64,000 nt of DNA from Cardinalis cardinalis (GCA_014549065.1 JACDOX010000139.1:1432034-1496033); one strand, 5' to 3'; shown: positions 1 through 13,680, counted from the stretch's first letter. The notes: a model not told the origin generated them from the letters alone. Numbers and translations are program-made.

Positions 1-2486
1 CTTGTCATTCTCCCTAGCATAAAACAGTTTCTAGCAGTCCTCCGATAACCAGTTTGGCATCTCTTCTTCCTTCAGCCTAAAGCAGGGTTTTCAACCCCAG
101 TTTGTTCTTGATAATGTCACTGGATATGAGGCTAAAGGCAGGAAAGTTGGGCATTTGTCCGTGTATTGTGCAAGTCTCCCAAAACAAAGATTCTGCAACT
201 TGAAAGCAGCTCTCCTGTTCATTTTATGGTCTCCCTGCACCTCCCAAATTCAGATCTGCTCGGGCACTGCAGAGCTGACCCTCTGAAAAATGTCACAGTT
301 ATCTGCTTTTCCACTCGAGCTTGTCTACAGGGAAAAATAGCTCTGCTTAAAATCTCCAGCTCTCCAGCGACGTGTGTACGTGATCTGCATCCTCTGTTCT
401 GGCACACAACTATGGAGGGCATCAAGGGCAATTCTTTTTCATGTTAAGCAGAGGGGAAGGAGGTTGGTGGCACTTCTGATTCCTTAGTGAGCGCTTGTAG
501 CAATGTCTCCATATTCAGCATGGGAGTCTGCAGCTTTATAAGTGGGACCAGGACAGACAGAATGGGTGGATTTTTAGACATGTCTAAAGCTAATTTAACC
601 TGAAACTTGCTTGGGTATTTGTAGCAACCCATTCATCACAATCTGTAATGCTTACCAAAGGTGACAGATCAACATCTGGTGTACTGGTGGTGATAATCCC
701 AATTTTTGTGGTTAAATTGCTTTTAGTGCCTGTCTTACTACCATAACAATAATTTGGACGGGTCAAAGTGAAATGCAGGTGAGATCTANTTTCTCATGTA
801 ACATGGAAAAAATTATCTTCCACAATTGACTTATGAAATTTGCTTTAAATGCACTTATTCCTGCATTAGCTGCATCCTGATAACAGATGGAAAAAGCCAG
901 GGTATGTGAAACTGTTACCATTTTGCCTATAGATCTGCTCAATCAGGATATAAGTGTAAAGAGAAAGGTAAATAGGGCCCATGTTCCTTACAGCAGTGTG
1001 CCTGGACCTCAAGCTCCTACCATAACTGACCAGCATTCAATGGATAATCCATAATTAAGAAATCATTTTGTGCATTTAATGGATAGCAAAGCACTTGGTA
1101 ATTTGTGTCTTGCTACTTTTTACTTGCCCTATATCCAAATTACCTTAACAAGAGTGGGCTTGCAAGGCTTGTTTCCTATTCTCACAGTCATCAGAGGATG
1201 ATGTAGCAGGTATAAAAGGATATAACTGTGCAGCCCCCTGCTTAGAGGGGCCAGAGACTTCTTTTTGGCAGAGAGGCCAGAACGTCTCTAGTTGTCATTT
1301 CCAGGCAGCAAGCTCTGTGCAGTTTTCCACTTTAAAAGCACATGGGTCAGTTATTCAGCGAGCATTTATCTCTGAATACTAATATGAGAGGTGTCTTTAT
1401 CTCTACTATTTTCCCCCATCTGCTTTTTAAACTTTTACTATTTCATGAAAATATTGTGTGGGAAAAACCCTCTGCACATTTCTGTCCTGTCTCCTTAGCC
1501 CTCACCACCTCTAGAGTTCTGCCCTCTACAGATCCCGTCCTGATCCTGCCAAGTTATCTGCACTACAACCCCTCACTGCTTCCCTGCCACGGTCATTTTT
1601 TATTCTTATGACCACCTCCCCTTAATTTCAGCTGGCCTGGATTAGATACCTTTGGTGGAAAATTGAACTTTTAACAAAATCACAAAATTGTTGTTGTGTC
1701 ATTGGCAAGGCTCAGTAAATCATATCAGTTTTCCTCTGTCTCTGGTTCAAATAATTCAGCCTTCATTTACCATCCTCACCCAATAAAACGATTCAGGGGC
1801 TTGAGTTTTCCTGAGTGTCTTCTCTCACAAAGCCACACAGAGCATTCTGAGCCTGTGGATCACCCAGGCAGTTTGGAACACCATTTGTAAATGACATCTC
1901 CAGGGAGATGCTGGGAGCACCCTGCTTCCCTGGGGTCATTCAGAGCTGTTCTCCCAGCTCTTTCCCAAGCTTTTGCAGTGTACCTTCTTTGGACTAGACT
2001 TTGAGGTCCCACTGATCATGTCCTTTCCTGCTCAGCTCCAGGAGAAGTGATACTGCAGTGCTTTCCATCTGTGCCCTTTTGTGTCCCCTCTTCCTTCACC
2101 TCTCTGGGAAGGGACCCATGCACTGAAGAGCTGTTCTGCTTCCTTGCTCCCAGAAATTCTGGGATGAGTCCTAGCTGCCACTGGCATCTGTGTGATACTA
2201 CTCCCTGCAGTGGTTACTGCTCTTCCCATGTGGCTGCTTGAAAAAACCCCAAAAAAATAGATATTGTAGGTAAGGGAAGGGTTAAATCCCTTTGGCCTCT
2301 ATCCTGTCTGTGCTCATTTGCAGCTCAGCCCATTTGCCAGGGTCAGTGTGTCTAAACTCTGATTAAGCTTTCCAGAGACATCTCCATCTGGACTCAGTTT
2401 AGGTATGAGAACCATTGCTAAGCACTGTCACCTGCATGGTAATCACAGTCTCCATGATAACATTCTTCAATTGATACAAGTAGGAT
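1..2486. other. Unannotated non-coding stretch
   Basis: I see no gene or recognisable repeat here. Open frames are all under 100 codons on both strands, overlap one another and show no family motif. Base composition is ordinary AT-rich vertebrate sequence with few CpGs. The part around 1890-2230 is richer in GC and CT but matches no element I know. A single N lies at 789. Confidence 0.6.
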
Positions 2487-2740
2487 CTTGATTTTGGTTT
2501 TGTGGTGGGTTTCTTTGTTGTGGGTATGTGTTTTGGCTGGTTGGTTATTCGGTCTGGTTGCTTTCTTTTGAGGTTTTTTGTGGTTTTGTTTGGGTTTGGG
2601 GATGTTGAGGTTGTTTGATTTTTTTTTTATTATTTTTTAGGATTTTTGGATTGGGATTTTGTGGGCGTTGGTTGGGTTTTTTGTTTGTTTGGGGTTTTGG
2701 GTTTTGTTGGTTTTTTTTTTAGTTTTGTTTAGAGTTTTTA
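2487..2740. repeat. G/T-rich low-complexity tract
   Basis: For about 250 bases the plus strand is almost only T and G, with long T runs separated by GG, GGG and GGGG. C and A are rare. The densest part, near 2670-2710, alternates T4 with G3-4 runs, a pattern able to form G-quadruplexes on the plus strand. Flanking sequence returns abruptly to balanced composition. This is a simple-sequence domain, not a known transposon. It may be a decayed (TTTGG)n-type microsatellite. Confidence 0.75.
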
Positions 2741-5700
2741 ATTACACCTTAAATATTGATATTTATTGATTACAAGTAGATGAGTTCTTTGAAATTAGAA
2801 CAGACCTAACAACAACTTTGTTCATTGTCAGAGTCGCCCAGGGGCAGCTCTTACTATATGGATGCTGTGGTTCATGCTCACAAGAGCTCTACAAGTTTGG
2901 GTAAATTCTGCCTGAATCTGTTCTTCTTACGCTAAATGTGAGTGTTTCATGCAGAGTCAGCAAGGCCGGTGTTGCATCAGAAATTGAAGCCCTTTGTGAT
3001 GATAATGTATACACAAACTGTATTTACACTAACCAAAAAACAGGAGACCCACTACTGTAATTTTGGTACAATCAGTAACAATTCTTTCTTGCTTTTATAG
3101 CAAATTATTCTATAAGATACACGCAGGACATTAAGATGGAAACACTATACACTTTTCATTTGTTCTTCTCTCTCCACATCTTTGTTACCCATCATTAATT
3201 TTTTAAATAATTGATCTATAGGATAAGTTTCTACTTTTTTTACAGTTCTGTAATAGATGTCAGTTACTAATTTGTTGATCTGGCAGGAATTGACATGTTC
3301 CCATTTCACAATTATCAGGACTTCTGTGGTGATGGTCAGGTCATTGGCCAATTGTCCAAGTTCCCTTTGGTGTTGCTTTCCAGCTATGAATTCCAAGGGT
3401 ATTGGATTCACATTTCCAGTTCAGTTCTAAATTCTTGCCTGGTATTTTGCAGAAGTTCAGGACTGGATTAAAAAGTTTCTATGGTTGCTAATAACTCAGC
3501 TGTCTGAAGATAATGGCATTCATTGCCCACAGTTTCACTTTCACAGGAATCCCAGATGGAATCTGAATTCCTGAGATTTCTGAAGGATCTCATAAAAGCT
3601 CCCTTGTTTGCCTAGCTTGGGAAAGATTTGCTGATAATTTCCTTCCCTTTGCTGAAGCTTCGCAGCTTACAGCTACTCTTTTCCTGCAGAAGTTTTAGTA
3701 GCATTGCAAAACAAAACCTTGCACAAACCAATTGCTGTTCAGCACAAATCAATTCCAAGGCAACCAGTTACTTTGTCAACATCAGTAAATCTTCTCTGGT
3801 TCACCTTCAACTTTTTGGATAGACTGCAAGATATATTATTGCCAAANCTATTACTAGGAGTTCCTAAATCCTAAATTATCTGATAGGAAATAGGCTGCCA
3901 AAATTCCGTCTCCAAGGGTCTGACTGGCTGTGGGGCTGGCCATGTATTCCCAATAGATGTGTGCATGATACACTCATGTGTACACACACACAGGGTCTCA
4001 GGGCTGAGCACAGACAGAAACACTCGTTGCTCATCACAAGGGGATATCTCCTCCAAAATGTAGTGCATGCTGAATACAGAAAAGCTCCTGTTTATATACT
4101 ATGTTTTATATACATATTCATTGATTTTCCCAGAATAAACTCATGCCTGATAATAATTTCCCTGAAATTATTAACATATTTTCTTCCCCCCTTATGCATG
4201 CCTTCTTCTGTCCTGGCGGTCTCTTTGGTGGTCCCTGATGGTTGACCCCAAAGCGATGCCCGACTGCCCAGTGAACTGGTGAAAGTTGGCACAGCTGGGG
4301 TGGTTGCTTTCCAGTTCTTCCTACAAAATGGGCATTGTGCAGTTTCATAGGTCAGTGGTTTTTGAAGAAAAAGCATTGTGTTACCTCACCAGGTGCAGGC
4401 AATTTTTCATCTGGCAACTGTCTCCAGCCTTAGGTCTGGATTTCCTGAACCTGCTGTTTGTGTCTCAGGAGCACAGCTGTGTGCACCCTGGCTCCCAGCC
4501 CACTCACCTTCCCCTCTGGCTGTCTTGCCTGATGCTCACCAGAATCACACACTGACAAGTGCGCCCTTGCTTGCTGCAGTTGCAGCTGCTGCGGTGGTGA
4601 AGATGTGATGAAGTGAGGCCAGACAAGATGCCAGCCCTGCTCACACATGACTGGCCCCCTTTTCCCCCTCCAATCCCTCTATTATACTGAGCATATTTTT
4701 CTACAAAACATCTTGCATCCTCCCTTCTCCCGCGTTCAGTTCCTCTATTAAAAATCCTTTTATAAATCTCTGGAATGCTATTCCCCTTTGTTCCATAACG
4801 GGTCTCATGCTTTCATGGGTGGTATCCCACCCCTGCCTGGTGCAGGGTGTCCTCCTGGCCACTGGGGTTGAGGCTCCCTTGAAGCACAGCCCCGAGAGGG
4901 ACCAGAGCTGGGGCTTCTCTTGGCTGTTATCAGGTTACTGAGGTTTCCTCGGTGCTCCTTTTGTGTTCATGGAAATGAGCCTTGCATTGCGCAGCCTAAC
5001 ACTAGCACAGTTTAAAGGCTTCATTAATTGTTGTGACTAGTTGAGATGCCTCCTTGGAGGCACTGAATTGTGCAGTAGCTTCATAGCAATTAGCATATTC
5101 CTCATGACAATAGTATCTGAATTCACCCTAACTATTCTTTTTCTGTTGTAAACCAGTTTTACATTATTTGAGACAGTGTGTCCTCAACTGGGTGCTTGCT
5201 AGCTCAAAGCAGAGGGATTTGCCTGTAGTGCTGCAGACTCTGTGGCACAATGTAGTCTCAGTCTGTGGATAACAAAAAACTTGCTGAAAGGTAAAATATG
5301 TAAATGTTGGTTTTGTCTGTTAAAATTTTAGATAATGAATCTTCCCTTCCTGGCTGAAGTGCTGCACCTTGCACTTACTCATATAATTAACAAGCATAAC
5401 AGAAAAGTTCAGCAGTAATTAGGTAAGTAATGAAGCAGTTGTTCAGGAAGGGTTGCAATTAAAGCCAAACTAGATACTTTACTTGATTTCACAGCCTGCT
5501 TACCAATTTGTGGAGAAGAAGCCTGAANGCAGAGTTTCCCATCAACTGAGAATGGCATCTGCCATCTGGTAGAACCACAGCGCCTTTACTGGCAAAACCA
5601 GGGATTTTTTCTGCCCATCTTCATTACTGGAACACTTTGTACTACCCCTCTGCACGTGGCATCTTTTACTTACCCAGCATTTCATGAGTCCTTTGGGTAT

Positions 5701-7249
5701 TTTTTAAGGTACTTGTTTTTATTTCAGCAAAAGATATATTCTGCCTTACAGTATAACACTGTTATCCCATTAGAGCCAGGTGACTTCTTGGAAATTTCTC
5801 TCTTGTTCTTCATCATGGTCGTTGCTGTCCTTTTATTTCAAAACAGTGACATCAAAAAATGTGGGCTTTTTGCATATGCTGCAGAGTTTTTCACGGTATT
5901 GATCCATGGCATTTTGTCCTCTTCAGATTTTGGCAATGTCCTGTAGTCAACTGAGAGCAGACCTGAGCTTGTAGGTGGAGAATACTACTCCAGCTTATGT
6001 CCTTAGGTGACACCAGACTGGCACCAGGGCTTTCTGAAGAGATGTGACTCATAGCTCTCCCATCATTGTTAGGAAAGGCACTGACTTGCTTATTCTTTTC
6101 TCCAGAGCTCCACAGCTATTGCTTACACTTCAAGTTTACAATGAGTCTGTACATTATTCTGAAATAATTGGCTTTGCTGAGATCAGAGGAGTGCTAACAG
6201 ATATGCAAACCAAACCCATATTGTGACATTTTTATTTTTTTGAGTTGGCCATTTGAGAAAAGCAGTGTACCTAATCATATCAGTAAATCTCCTTGCCTTA
6301 ATTTTTTTCTATTTTTTTTAAATTTCTTTTTTTTTACTTTAGAGGATGCTACCAGGGACTAAATGCAAGAAATTGTCCTTGTTGCTGTGTGAAAGAGGAC
6401 AAATTTCTTTGTGTCTTCTGGTTTATATCTTTTTAAACTTCTAGCAGTAGGCATGTGGAATATGATTGAGACTTTTTCCTTCTTGGCAAATAAATAAAGT
6501 TTAAAATCAAAATGCAGAACGACTGGAGTGGATAGCATCTCACAAAAGATTTCTACAGAATCTGACTTCCCACAATAAATTTCTTCACTCTAATACTGAT
6601 TAGGTGTGTCCTGAGTCTTTCTTTAAAGCCTGAGGAACACTCTTGTTTGTGCTGTATTTTTGAATAATTTCAGTTTTCTAGGCTCAGGTTTGAAAAGCTT
6701 ACAAAAATGCTTTCTTGATGGGCTAAGTCAGACTTCAGTTGGCCTTAGTCAGCTCAATACACTTGAAAAATCTCTTTTTGTTTAAGCTGTTTCTTACAAC
6801 ACTGCTCAGTTTCTGATAATCCAAGACCAATGTTACAGAATATACAGGAAATAAATAATGAGAAATCTTGCAAGGGCATTTGAATTTGATACAGAAAAGA
6901 TATTTTGGTGGTATAGGATGGGTTGCTAATCTGCAGACACCTTTAACATTTCCAAGTTTGAAAGACGAGTATCTACAAATCTGTATCCATCCTGCAGCAG
7001 AAATGCAGACTTCCCTTAGGTAATAAAGCAGAAATAATTATTATATTGATTGCCATCATCCTGGACTTAACATCCAGCTACCAAAACCCAGTAGCTTCTG
7101 CAGTGACTTCTACTGATGAAGGTATAATTGCCTTTCCATAATGAATAGTACAGCATTATCTTCATGCAGGCGGTTGCATGGAGGGTAAGGCAGCCCTCCT
7201 CCCCATGCTGACACACTGACATTCTTCCTCTAATTCTGGTGGCACAGAT
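2741..7249. other. Unannotated non-coding stretch
   Basis: No gene or confident repeat is visible. Open frames here reach at most about 96 codons and none resembles a known protein. There are T-rich patches near 6300-6345 and an AATAAATAAAG string near 6490, but no associated transcript features. A slightly GC-richer island lies at 4380-4640. Single Ns occur at 3847 and 5528. Confidence 0.55.
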
Positions 7250-7740
7250 GCCTTTGGTGCTGACCAGAAGAACAGCTCTGGTCCTGTGAAGGTGGAGGTA
7301 GTAGCATGGGTGGTGGCTGACCTGTTTTTCCCTTTCATTGAGAAGAGACACAAGCACACTCAGGATGGAAGTAATCAGAGAATTTATTTTCTCATATTAT
7401 CTCTGTGCAAAGTGGAGCTACAGCCCAGTGCACAAAGGAGCCTGACAAGAGGGTGAGGTGCCCATCAGATGCCAGGGCCATGGTTATATATGTTTGGTCT
7501 CCTTAGACAAATCTCTTACTGTGCTATTGTCCATACGTGGTGTTCTCAGCCACTGAGAGCCTGCTCAGGCTGGGCCTTCAGGTCATGCTGCCCCTGAGGC
7601 TGGAAGTTCCTAATCCAGGTAGTGTTTGCTGTCCTAGGCAAGTCATGCAGCTGTTAGTGCCTTGCATTTCCTATGTGGCTCCGCAGACTAATGCAATTCT
7701 CGCTCTTTACCCCCTAAAAGGCCATTTCTAAGGTTTGTTG
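7250..7740 (-). mobile_element. Possible LTR fragment (weak)
   Basis: Read on the minus strand this stretch has a TATA-like run (about 7482-7488) followed roughly 100 bases later by AATAAA (near 7384), a spacing seen in LTRs with a long R region. The AATAAA sits in a short inverted repeat. I could not find TG...CA ends or a target-site duplication, so both boundaries are guesses. Chance co-occurrence in AT-rich DNA is possible. Confidence 0.33.
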
Positions 7741-9863
7741 GGCTGCATTAATTGCTAATATATTTCTGTCCTGNGGAGTAACTGCAGTGCTGCTCTTATT
7801 TTCCACTGTGAATCATGCTGAAATTATCTCCTTTGGAAGAAGTCAGTAGAAGGCCTCCTGCACAGACTTGTCTTGGCAGTGTCAAGAATCTGATATCTTA
7901 ATTTCTGCTAAAAAAAATTAAATAAAGGTCATGAAGAGAAGCTGCCAATGAAGAAAGAAAACAAAAACTAAAATTTATTGCCACTGTCTATAAGCTGCTC
8001 TGTGAGCAGGCAGAGGTTAGCCATGACTGCTGGCAACACGACCCCAGCCTTCCAGAGGGTCATCACTGTGGTTTGTAGTAGGTCATGTGAGAAATTTCTC
8101 CCTTAGTCCAGACTTGCAGGACACTTTCCACATCTGTGGTCTCAAGCCGGTGCCAATGTGCTGGTCAGATTGTGGAGAGAGGTAAATCTTCTCAGTGGGT
8201 AACCCTCTATGCACTGAGACATCAAATGAGTCAGTGGAGTGCTAAAAATAACCAATGGTGATGTCTGAAGATCTTGGAAAGTAGGTCAACGATGCTCACA
8301 TGGAAGAATTATGGATGCTGCTGACAAGGATCAAGGGAAATCTTCACAGATACTGAAGTGCAGGGGAGAGTGTGTGGCAGATCACAGTGTTTTATCCAAT
8401 GATTCTTGTGTGTAGTGAAGGTGAGTCGCGTGTGGACTTAAGCATGTTCTGAAGTATTTTATTAAAAGAAGCCTGGCTTCTTTTCCATAGTGTGGGTTTT
8501 TCCTCTCTTCTCTTTTCCCGGAGCAGAAATAGGAAGAAGTACAAACAATCTCTTGGTAGTTCTTAATTATTTAGCACCGAGGAATGCAGAGCAATGAAGA
8601 GAAGCAAAATTTTTCTTTAAGTGAACTGTTCAGGTCACAGTCTCCACTACCTCCCTTGTGTTTAATTTTATTTTGTAATGCGTTGTCTAGATTTGTATCT
8701 TGTGGAATTGGCATGGCTTTTTTGGAGGAAATATATTAACAGAGATAAGGTAAAACCAGAAAAACTTCTTAAAGATATCTCACTTGATTAATCTGACTTC
8801 TGTCTAAAAGATGTTAAATTGAAAAGCAAATCAGTTTGGTGTTGTGATGTACAGATAATGATTTCTTTTTTTAGTCTTCTTTATTGCCTGTGACAAGAGG
8901 AGCCCAAATAGAATAAAAGTGATTTTAGGATGTTTTACTTGCCACTCATTTAACATGAGTTGATGGCTGTTTGGGTTGTTAATTCATTTGTATAAATAGA
9001 TGAGAAATTGCATCTCATTTTAGGAAAGCTTAAAACCTCACATAAATGTAGTTTTCACTGGTAAAAGACAATCTAAGGAAAAAAAGAAAGAAAATTAAGA
9101 AAATATTAAGTAAATATCATGAAAAAAATCACAACCAGGTGAAGATAGTTTAATGACATGAAATATAAAGGACATTTTGCATATAACATATCAATGTGAA
9201 TAAACCCATGAGAAAGCCACAACAGAAGATAAATACATATACTCAGATTTTTCATATTTTTCTAAAAGAAACACATTGTAATGAATAATGAAAACTGGTT
9301 CTTTAGGATTTGTCCACAAAGGGAGACAACACTTCAGAACCATTCAGTTGTTTATTTAATAACTGAAGCAATTCAGGTTAAGAATCAGGAAAATTGTTCA
9401 CATGTAATGAAATATTTAAATAACTTAGGAACAAAGGGCTCAGTCCTGTATTTATTTAGCTTTAAAATATATATAATGCCTTTGAGATCATCACCTTAAA
9501 TAAAACCACTGAGGAGAACCCAAAATGAAAAGAAAAGCAGCATAAGCTCATAAAAATGGTGTAAATGAACAGAAGGAAAAAGCATACTAGCTTGTCAAAT
9601 TGAGAAGGAAGAAAATCAACTTATAATCAATATGAATGAGCTAATGGTTAAAGCAGAATTATTCCTTGTAAAAAAAGATTTACTAAAGAGCTTANTGCAA
9701 TAATGTGACATATCTGAAGCCTCTGGATCATTGGTGGACACAGAACAAATATTTAGTATAAATTACTGTAGTTCAAGAGAAAATATCTCCAGGTAAAAGT
9801 GCTTCCAGAAACATGTGAGGTAGGAAGGAAAAAGTAATGTACAAATCCTGTTTAGACACTGTT
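7741..9863. other. Unannotated non-coding stretch
   Basis: No gene, RNA or recognisable transposon is seen. From about 8900 onward the sequence becomes strongly AT-rich, with many A runs near 9060-9270. All open frames are short and full of low-complexity residues. A single N lies at 9695. Confidence 0.55.
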
Positions 9864-9885
9864 TATATATATATATATATATATA
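9864..9885. repeat. (TA)11 microsatellite
   Basis: Eleven uninterrupted TA dinucleotides, followed by a short ACAC transition. Such tracts are length-polymorphic in vertebrates. No other feature is attached. Confidence 0.95.
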
Positions 9886-11993
9886 CACATATTTAAAATG
9901 AAAGTACCTGTGTACTCATAATCATACACTCTTTTAGGAAGCATATAAAGTACCTGTGAAAGTCTGTCTTTATTTTGCTTATTTTTGTGACTGCTTTAAG
10001 TCAGCCATTGAGACATTTGAATTTCACCTGAGATGTGAACATATGTTTGATCTTAGAACCAAGCTGGATGAATAAGCATTTGTACATACTTGTGTATGCC
10101 AATTTTAATCAAACATACCTGAGTTACTTCAAGTGTTCTTTTTTTCATCAGTTCCTCAGTATTCAGAGGAATGTCAATGATTTTAAATCCATTTAATCAC
10201 TTTTTAAATAGAAATTGTGACAGTGAAATCAAACTTACAGGATGGAGCTTGGGTCTGTGCACCTAGTATGTAGTGTGAGTAGTGTGAGGTGGCGAATTGT
10301 GGCTGCAGAATACACAATTTCATTTGATTTTATTTAGAGATGACATCTCTATTGAGGAGAATAGCAAGTTTGAGATGAGAATTACATTCAAGGTCCGTGT
10401 TATATTCTGTAAGTATCACTATAGGTTTAAACTAGCATGTTGTCTCATTTCTAGTATTTAGCTCAGGTTTTTTTACCACCTTGGAGTCCTTAGCCATAAT
10501 TTTAAGAAAAGAGGAAATGAGCTCTGTCTGATCACTCAACCCTAAAAAAGCTTATGGCTGGTAAAGAATAGTATGTCTTTCACCCTTTTGTGGTTTAGTT
10601 TTTGCAGGGTGGAGGTGGTGTTTGTGTGTTTGTTTTTGTCAAATTTCATGGATCCCAATCTAGAAATTTCAAAGAGGCTGTGCATTTCACATGGTCCTAA
10701 ACTGTGACAATAAATCAATGCAAGAAGCATGTCAACCACCAAGTTGATAATTGCCAGAGATTTGAATGTATTTTGTGTTGGAAGTGACAGCTTAAAAGCT
10801 TTCTGTATGGCAAAGAGTAATTTCCTATGTGAAATGATAATCAAATTCTAGTCCCAGATCATGGAGAAACCATCTCCAAAACAGGATTAAATAACACTTT
10901 TTTTTTTTTGGTTGAAGAGACTAAATCCATGGCATTAAATTCAACATACAAAGTTTATCCTTGTTATATGAACAGTAACAACAATGAAAGCAATCTGTAA
11001 TAAGAAATTAATCACTGAAGGATTTTCCTCAAGTTTTATGATAAAGACTAGCTGCCTGAAATTTCCACCGTTTTATGGAACCCTAATGATTGATTGAAAA
11101 GTGGGTATAGGGGATTTAGTGAGATTCAGGATAACAACAACATTTTTTTGAGGTTTAAAATGTTCAGTGAACAACAACATGTAAAGCTTTATTCGTTGTT
11201 AAAAAGTGCATTCAGTAGGAGTTGTCTACTTTGAGCAGGCCTCCTATAAGCCCTGAAGCCATACTGCTGAGATAATGCNGAAGTTCTTATAGAAGTGGGA
11301 GCATGTTTTAATAATAAAAATGTGATTTTATTGCTGAAAATATTTTTAAAGATAATCCATAACATTAATCAAAATAATTTAGTAATTTGGTATAGAAAAA
11401 GGTTGGAATCTATTTTCCAGTGCTTGAGGCTAGACTAGATTAAATTTATTCAAAACAAAAATAATTTATTTGTGTATTTGAAAATGAATTTTAAAACTTA
11501 CAATCAAACTAAATTTGAGTGCTGAATGTGGAAAGCAAAGTAAGACAAGAAGTAACTCTAATTGCTGAGTGCCATGAGCAGAGTTGAGAACAAAAAGTGG
11601 TGCCAGAACAGCCGCATTCATTTTGTTACCAGGATATTTTTGATGTATTTTTGATTAACATGACCAGTGTATGGGGACCTGTAGCAAATATTAATGACCT
11701 TGGAAGGGCGAGGGCCAGCACCTCATGGCCATGGTGACAAGGTGTAGCAGGGTGTCTGGGCAGGTGGTGATCCCAAGGGTGAGGTGAGGGATGCCTGGGC
11801 AGGCACAGCTCTGGGCTGGGCAAGGGACTTTCCACAGCACAGGCACAGCCTTACCTTAGGCAAGGACCAAGGCAAGGGATGAAAGCCCATAGTGAGGTTT
11901 CTCACAACTTCTCACAATTTAGTTATTTCCACTCAGTCTGATCCAGGACTACAGGTGCCTTGTACCAGAGATTGCCTAAGGAAAGAGGTGACA
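9886..11993. other. Unannotated non-coding stretch
   Basis: AT-rich sequence with no supported gene or repeat. The last part, about 11700-11890, is GC-richer and G-rich on the plus strand (repeated GGGCAGG/GGTGAGG-like words), unlike its surroundings, but contains no element I can name. A single N lies at 11279. Confidence 0.55.
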
Positions 11994-11998
11994 GGGTC

Positions 11999-12686
11999 TG
12001 TTGGTGGCCCAAGGGCCACAGTAGCCTACATGGGCACGTCTGAGTGTGGGGTTGAAGCAATTAGCAGAATAAACAGACTCCACAACCCGATGTAGTTCTG
12101 AAGTAGGCGTGTATTGTCAACACCTGGTCAAGTGAGATAGCTCTCATGAAAACTTGTGCCCTGAGCCCTGGTCTGACCCACATCTTTATTCACAAAATGT
12201 TCCATTTGCATTCTATTGCCCAATATTTCTGCGCATATTCAACCCCTGACACCACCTGTCCTCACCTCCCATGGTAATTAGATCCATGCCCTTCTGAGCA
12301 TGCCTTGTTCACAGTGGTGGCCTCATGGGGGTCTCTCGGTGGTCTCTGAGGCTGAAGATTGTGGTCTTCCATGATTGAACTTCTGAACTTTTCTCCTTTG
12401 CATGTGTGCTTTGGTCCCTTAGTGCTTATCTGAGTACATCTGTTGGTCTTGATGAGCTTGGAGACAGAGGAGCCCCTTTATCTGGGTTTCTTGCATCCCT
12501 TGGTCTTCTCCCAGTATTGTTCTTTATGCAATAAGCTTCAGAAATTTGCATTTCCTATGCCCTTTGTACCATGGCAGAGGTTTCTTAAGTAAAAGGTTAA
12601 AATTCAACACATAATTCTACAAGCTAAAATTTAAATGCTGAATTCATATTGCGAACTCAAGTGAACTCAAAAAAATCTCTATTTCA
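11999..12686 (-). mobile_element. Solo ERV LTR, ERVL-like, GGGTC duplication
   Basis: A 688-bp LTR in minus orientation. On the plus strand it starts with TGTTGG and ends with TTTCA, giving TG...CA ends. It is flanked by the identical pentamer GGGTC at 11994-11998 and 12687-12691, the 5-bp target duplication expected of class III/ERVL elements. On the minus strand an AATAAAG polyadenylation signal lies near 12183-12189, leaving about 190 bases for the rest of R plus U5. No internal retroviral sequence is attached, so this is a solo LTR. The minus-strand 5' end (TGAAAT) is less typical than TGT, so that boundary is the weaker one. Confidence 0.65.
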
Positions 12687-12691
12687 GGGTC

Positions 12692-13342
12692 ATCCAGAAA
12701 CAAAAAAAGTGAAAGATTCATAAGAGGTGTGCTGAGAGCACCTCGTTCAGCAGGTCAGGATCCCAATCCAGCCATAAGGTTTTGTCAGGGACACCTCAGT
12801 TAAGAAAACAAAGGTCAGCCAAAAAACAAGGCCAGTCTGCAGCCATGAAGAGATATAATGGGAAGATAAAAAAAACCTGGAGATAAGGCACCCCTCTATG
12901 GAGAAGGAGCAGTGAGGAAATAATATTGATTGGCAGAGGTGAGACATAGAGAAGAGAGGGAGAATCACAATTGCTATTCCTGAAGGGGACATATATCCAA
13001 AAATAACTTGTGAAGAGCCCTGAAGAGGTGGTGAGGATTTAATAACTGTACACCTTGTCCTCCTACACTGCAAGTAATCATGGCCAGATGCCTTGAAGAC
13101 ATGTGAGCCTGGTGCTCAAATGCCAAACTTGGGCCTGTGCATCTTAGTCCTTGTAGGTACAACAGTGTCAGTGGGTGAAATCTGTTCTGCTTGGAAATAG
13201 ACTTGCCCCCTGCCTCCTCCAATCCAGTCTGGAATTGAGATTTACTGCATTCATACCCTTGTGTTGCAGCATTACTCATGTTCCTTCAGCTGTGTGAATG
13301 GAAAAGGTGATGTTTGCAGAGCTTTCAGACACGATGGGTACT
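12692..13342. other. Unannotated spacer between two LTRs
   Basis: About 650 bases with no recognised repeat or gene. A minus-strand frame of 108 codons (12747-13073) is open but resembles nothing known, and a second overlaps it. The position between two LTR insertions makes older, unrecognised repeat sequence possible. Confidence 0.45.
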
Positions 13343-13680
13343 CTGTGTTTGTGCTGGGATTTAACTCCAGCCAGTTGCTGAGCCCCACACATCCACTTGC
13401 TCACTTCCCCCATTGTGGGATGAGAATCAGAAGAGTGAGCAAAACAATGGGCCAAAATAAAGAGAGTTTAATAGATAGAGCAAAAGCCATGCATACAAGC
13501 AAAGCAAAACAAAGAATTAATTCACGACTTCCCATGGGCAGGTGGATGTTCAGCTGCCTCCAGGAAAGCAGGGCTACTCTATCCTGGGCAAAACCAGGGC
13601 AGTTTGAAAGCACAGCCACTGCAGATTTAGAAAAATCTGCAAGTAGTTTTCACTCTGGCATGGCTAGGCCATAAAAGCAA
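13343..13680 (-). mobile_element. Truncated ERV LTR
   Basis: The segment running from the AACTCCAGCC-like start through the CACTTGCTCACTTCCCCC block, the AGAATCAGAAGAG block, the GTTTAATAGATA block and the TTCCCATGGGCAGG block matches, in order, an LTR family I associate with bird genomes, in minus orientation. Similarity fades after about 13600, so only the 3' half of the LTR appears present and the right boundary is approximate. No target duplication could be identified. The 137-codon plus-strand open frame at 13261-13674 runs through this LTR antisense and is not a gene. Confidence 0.6.

Noticed and set aside
13261..13674. Plus-strand frame of 137 codons
   Set aside because: Most of it is antisense translation of a minus-strand ERV LTR.
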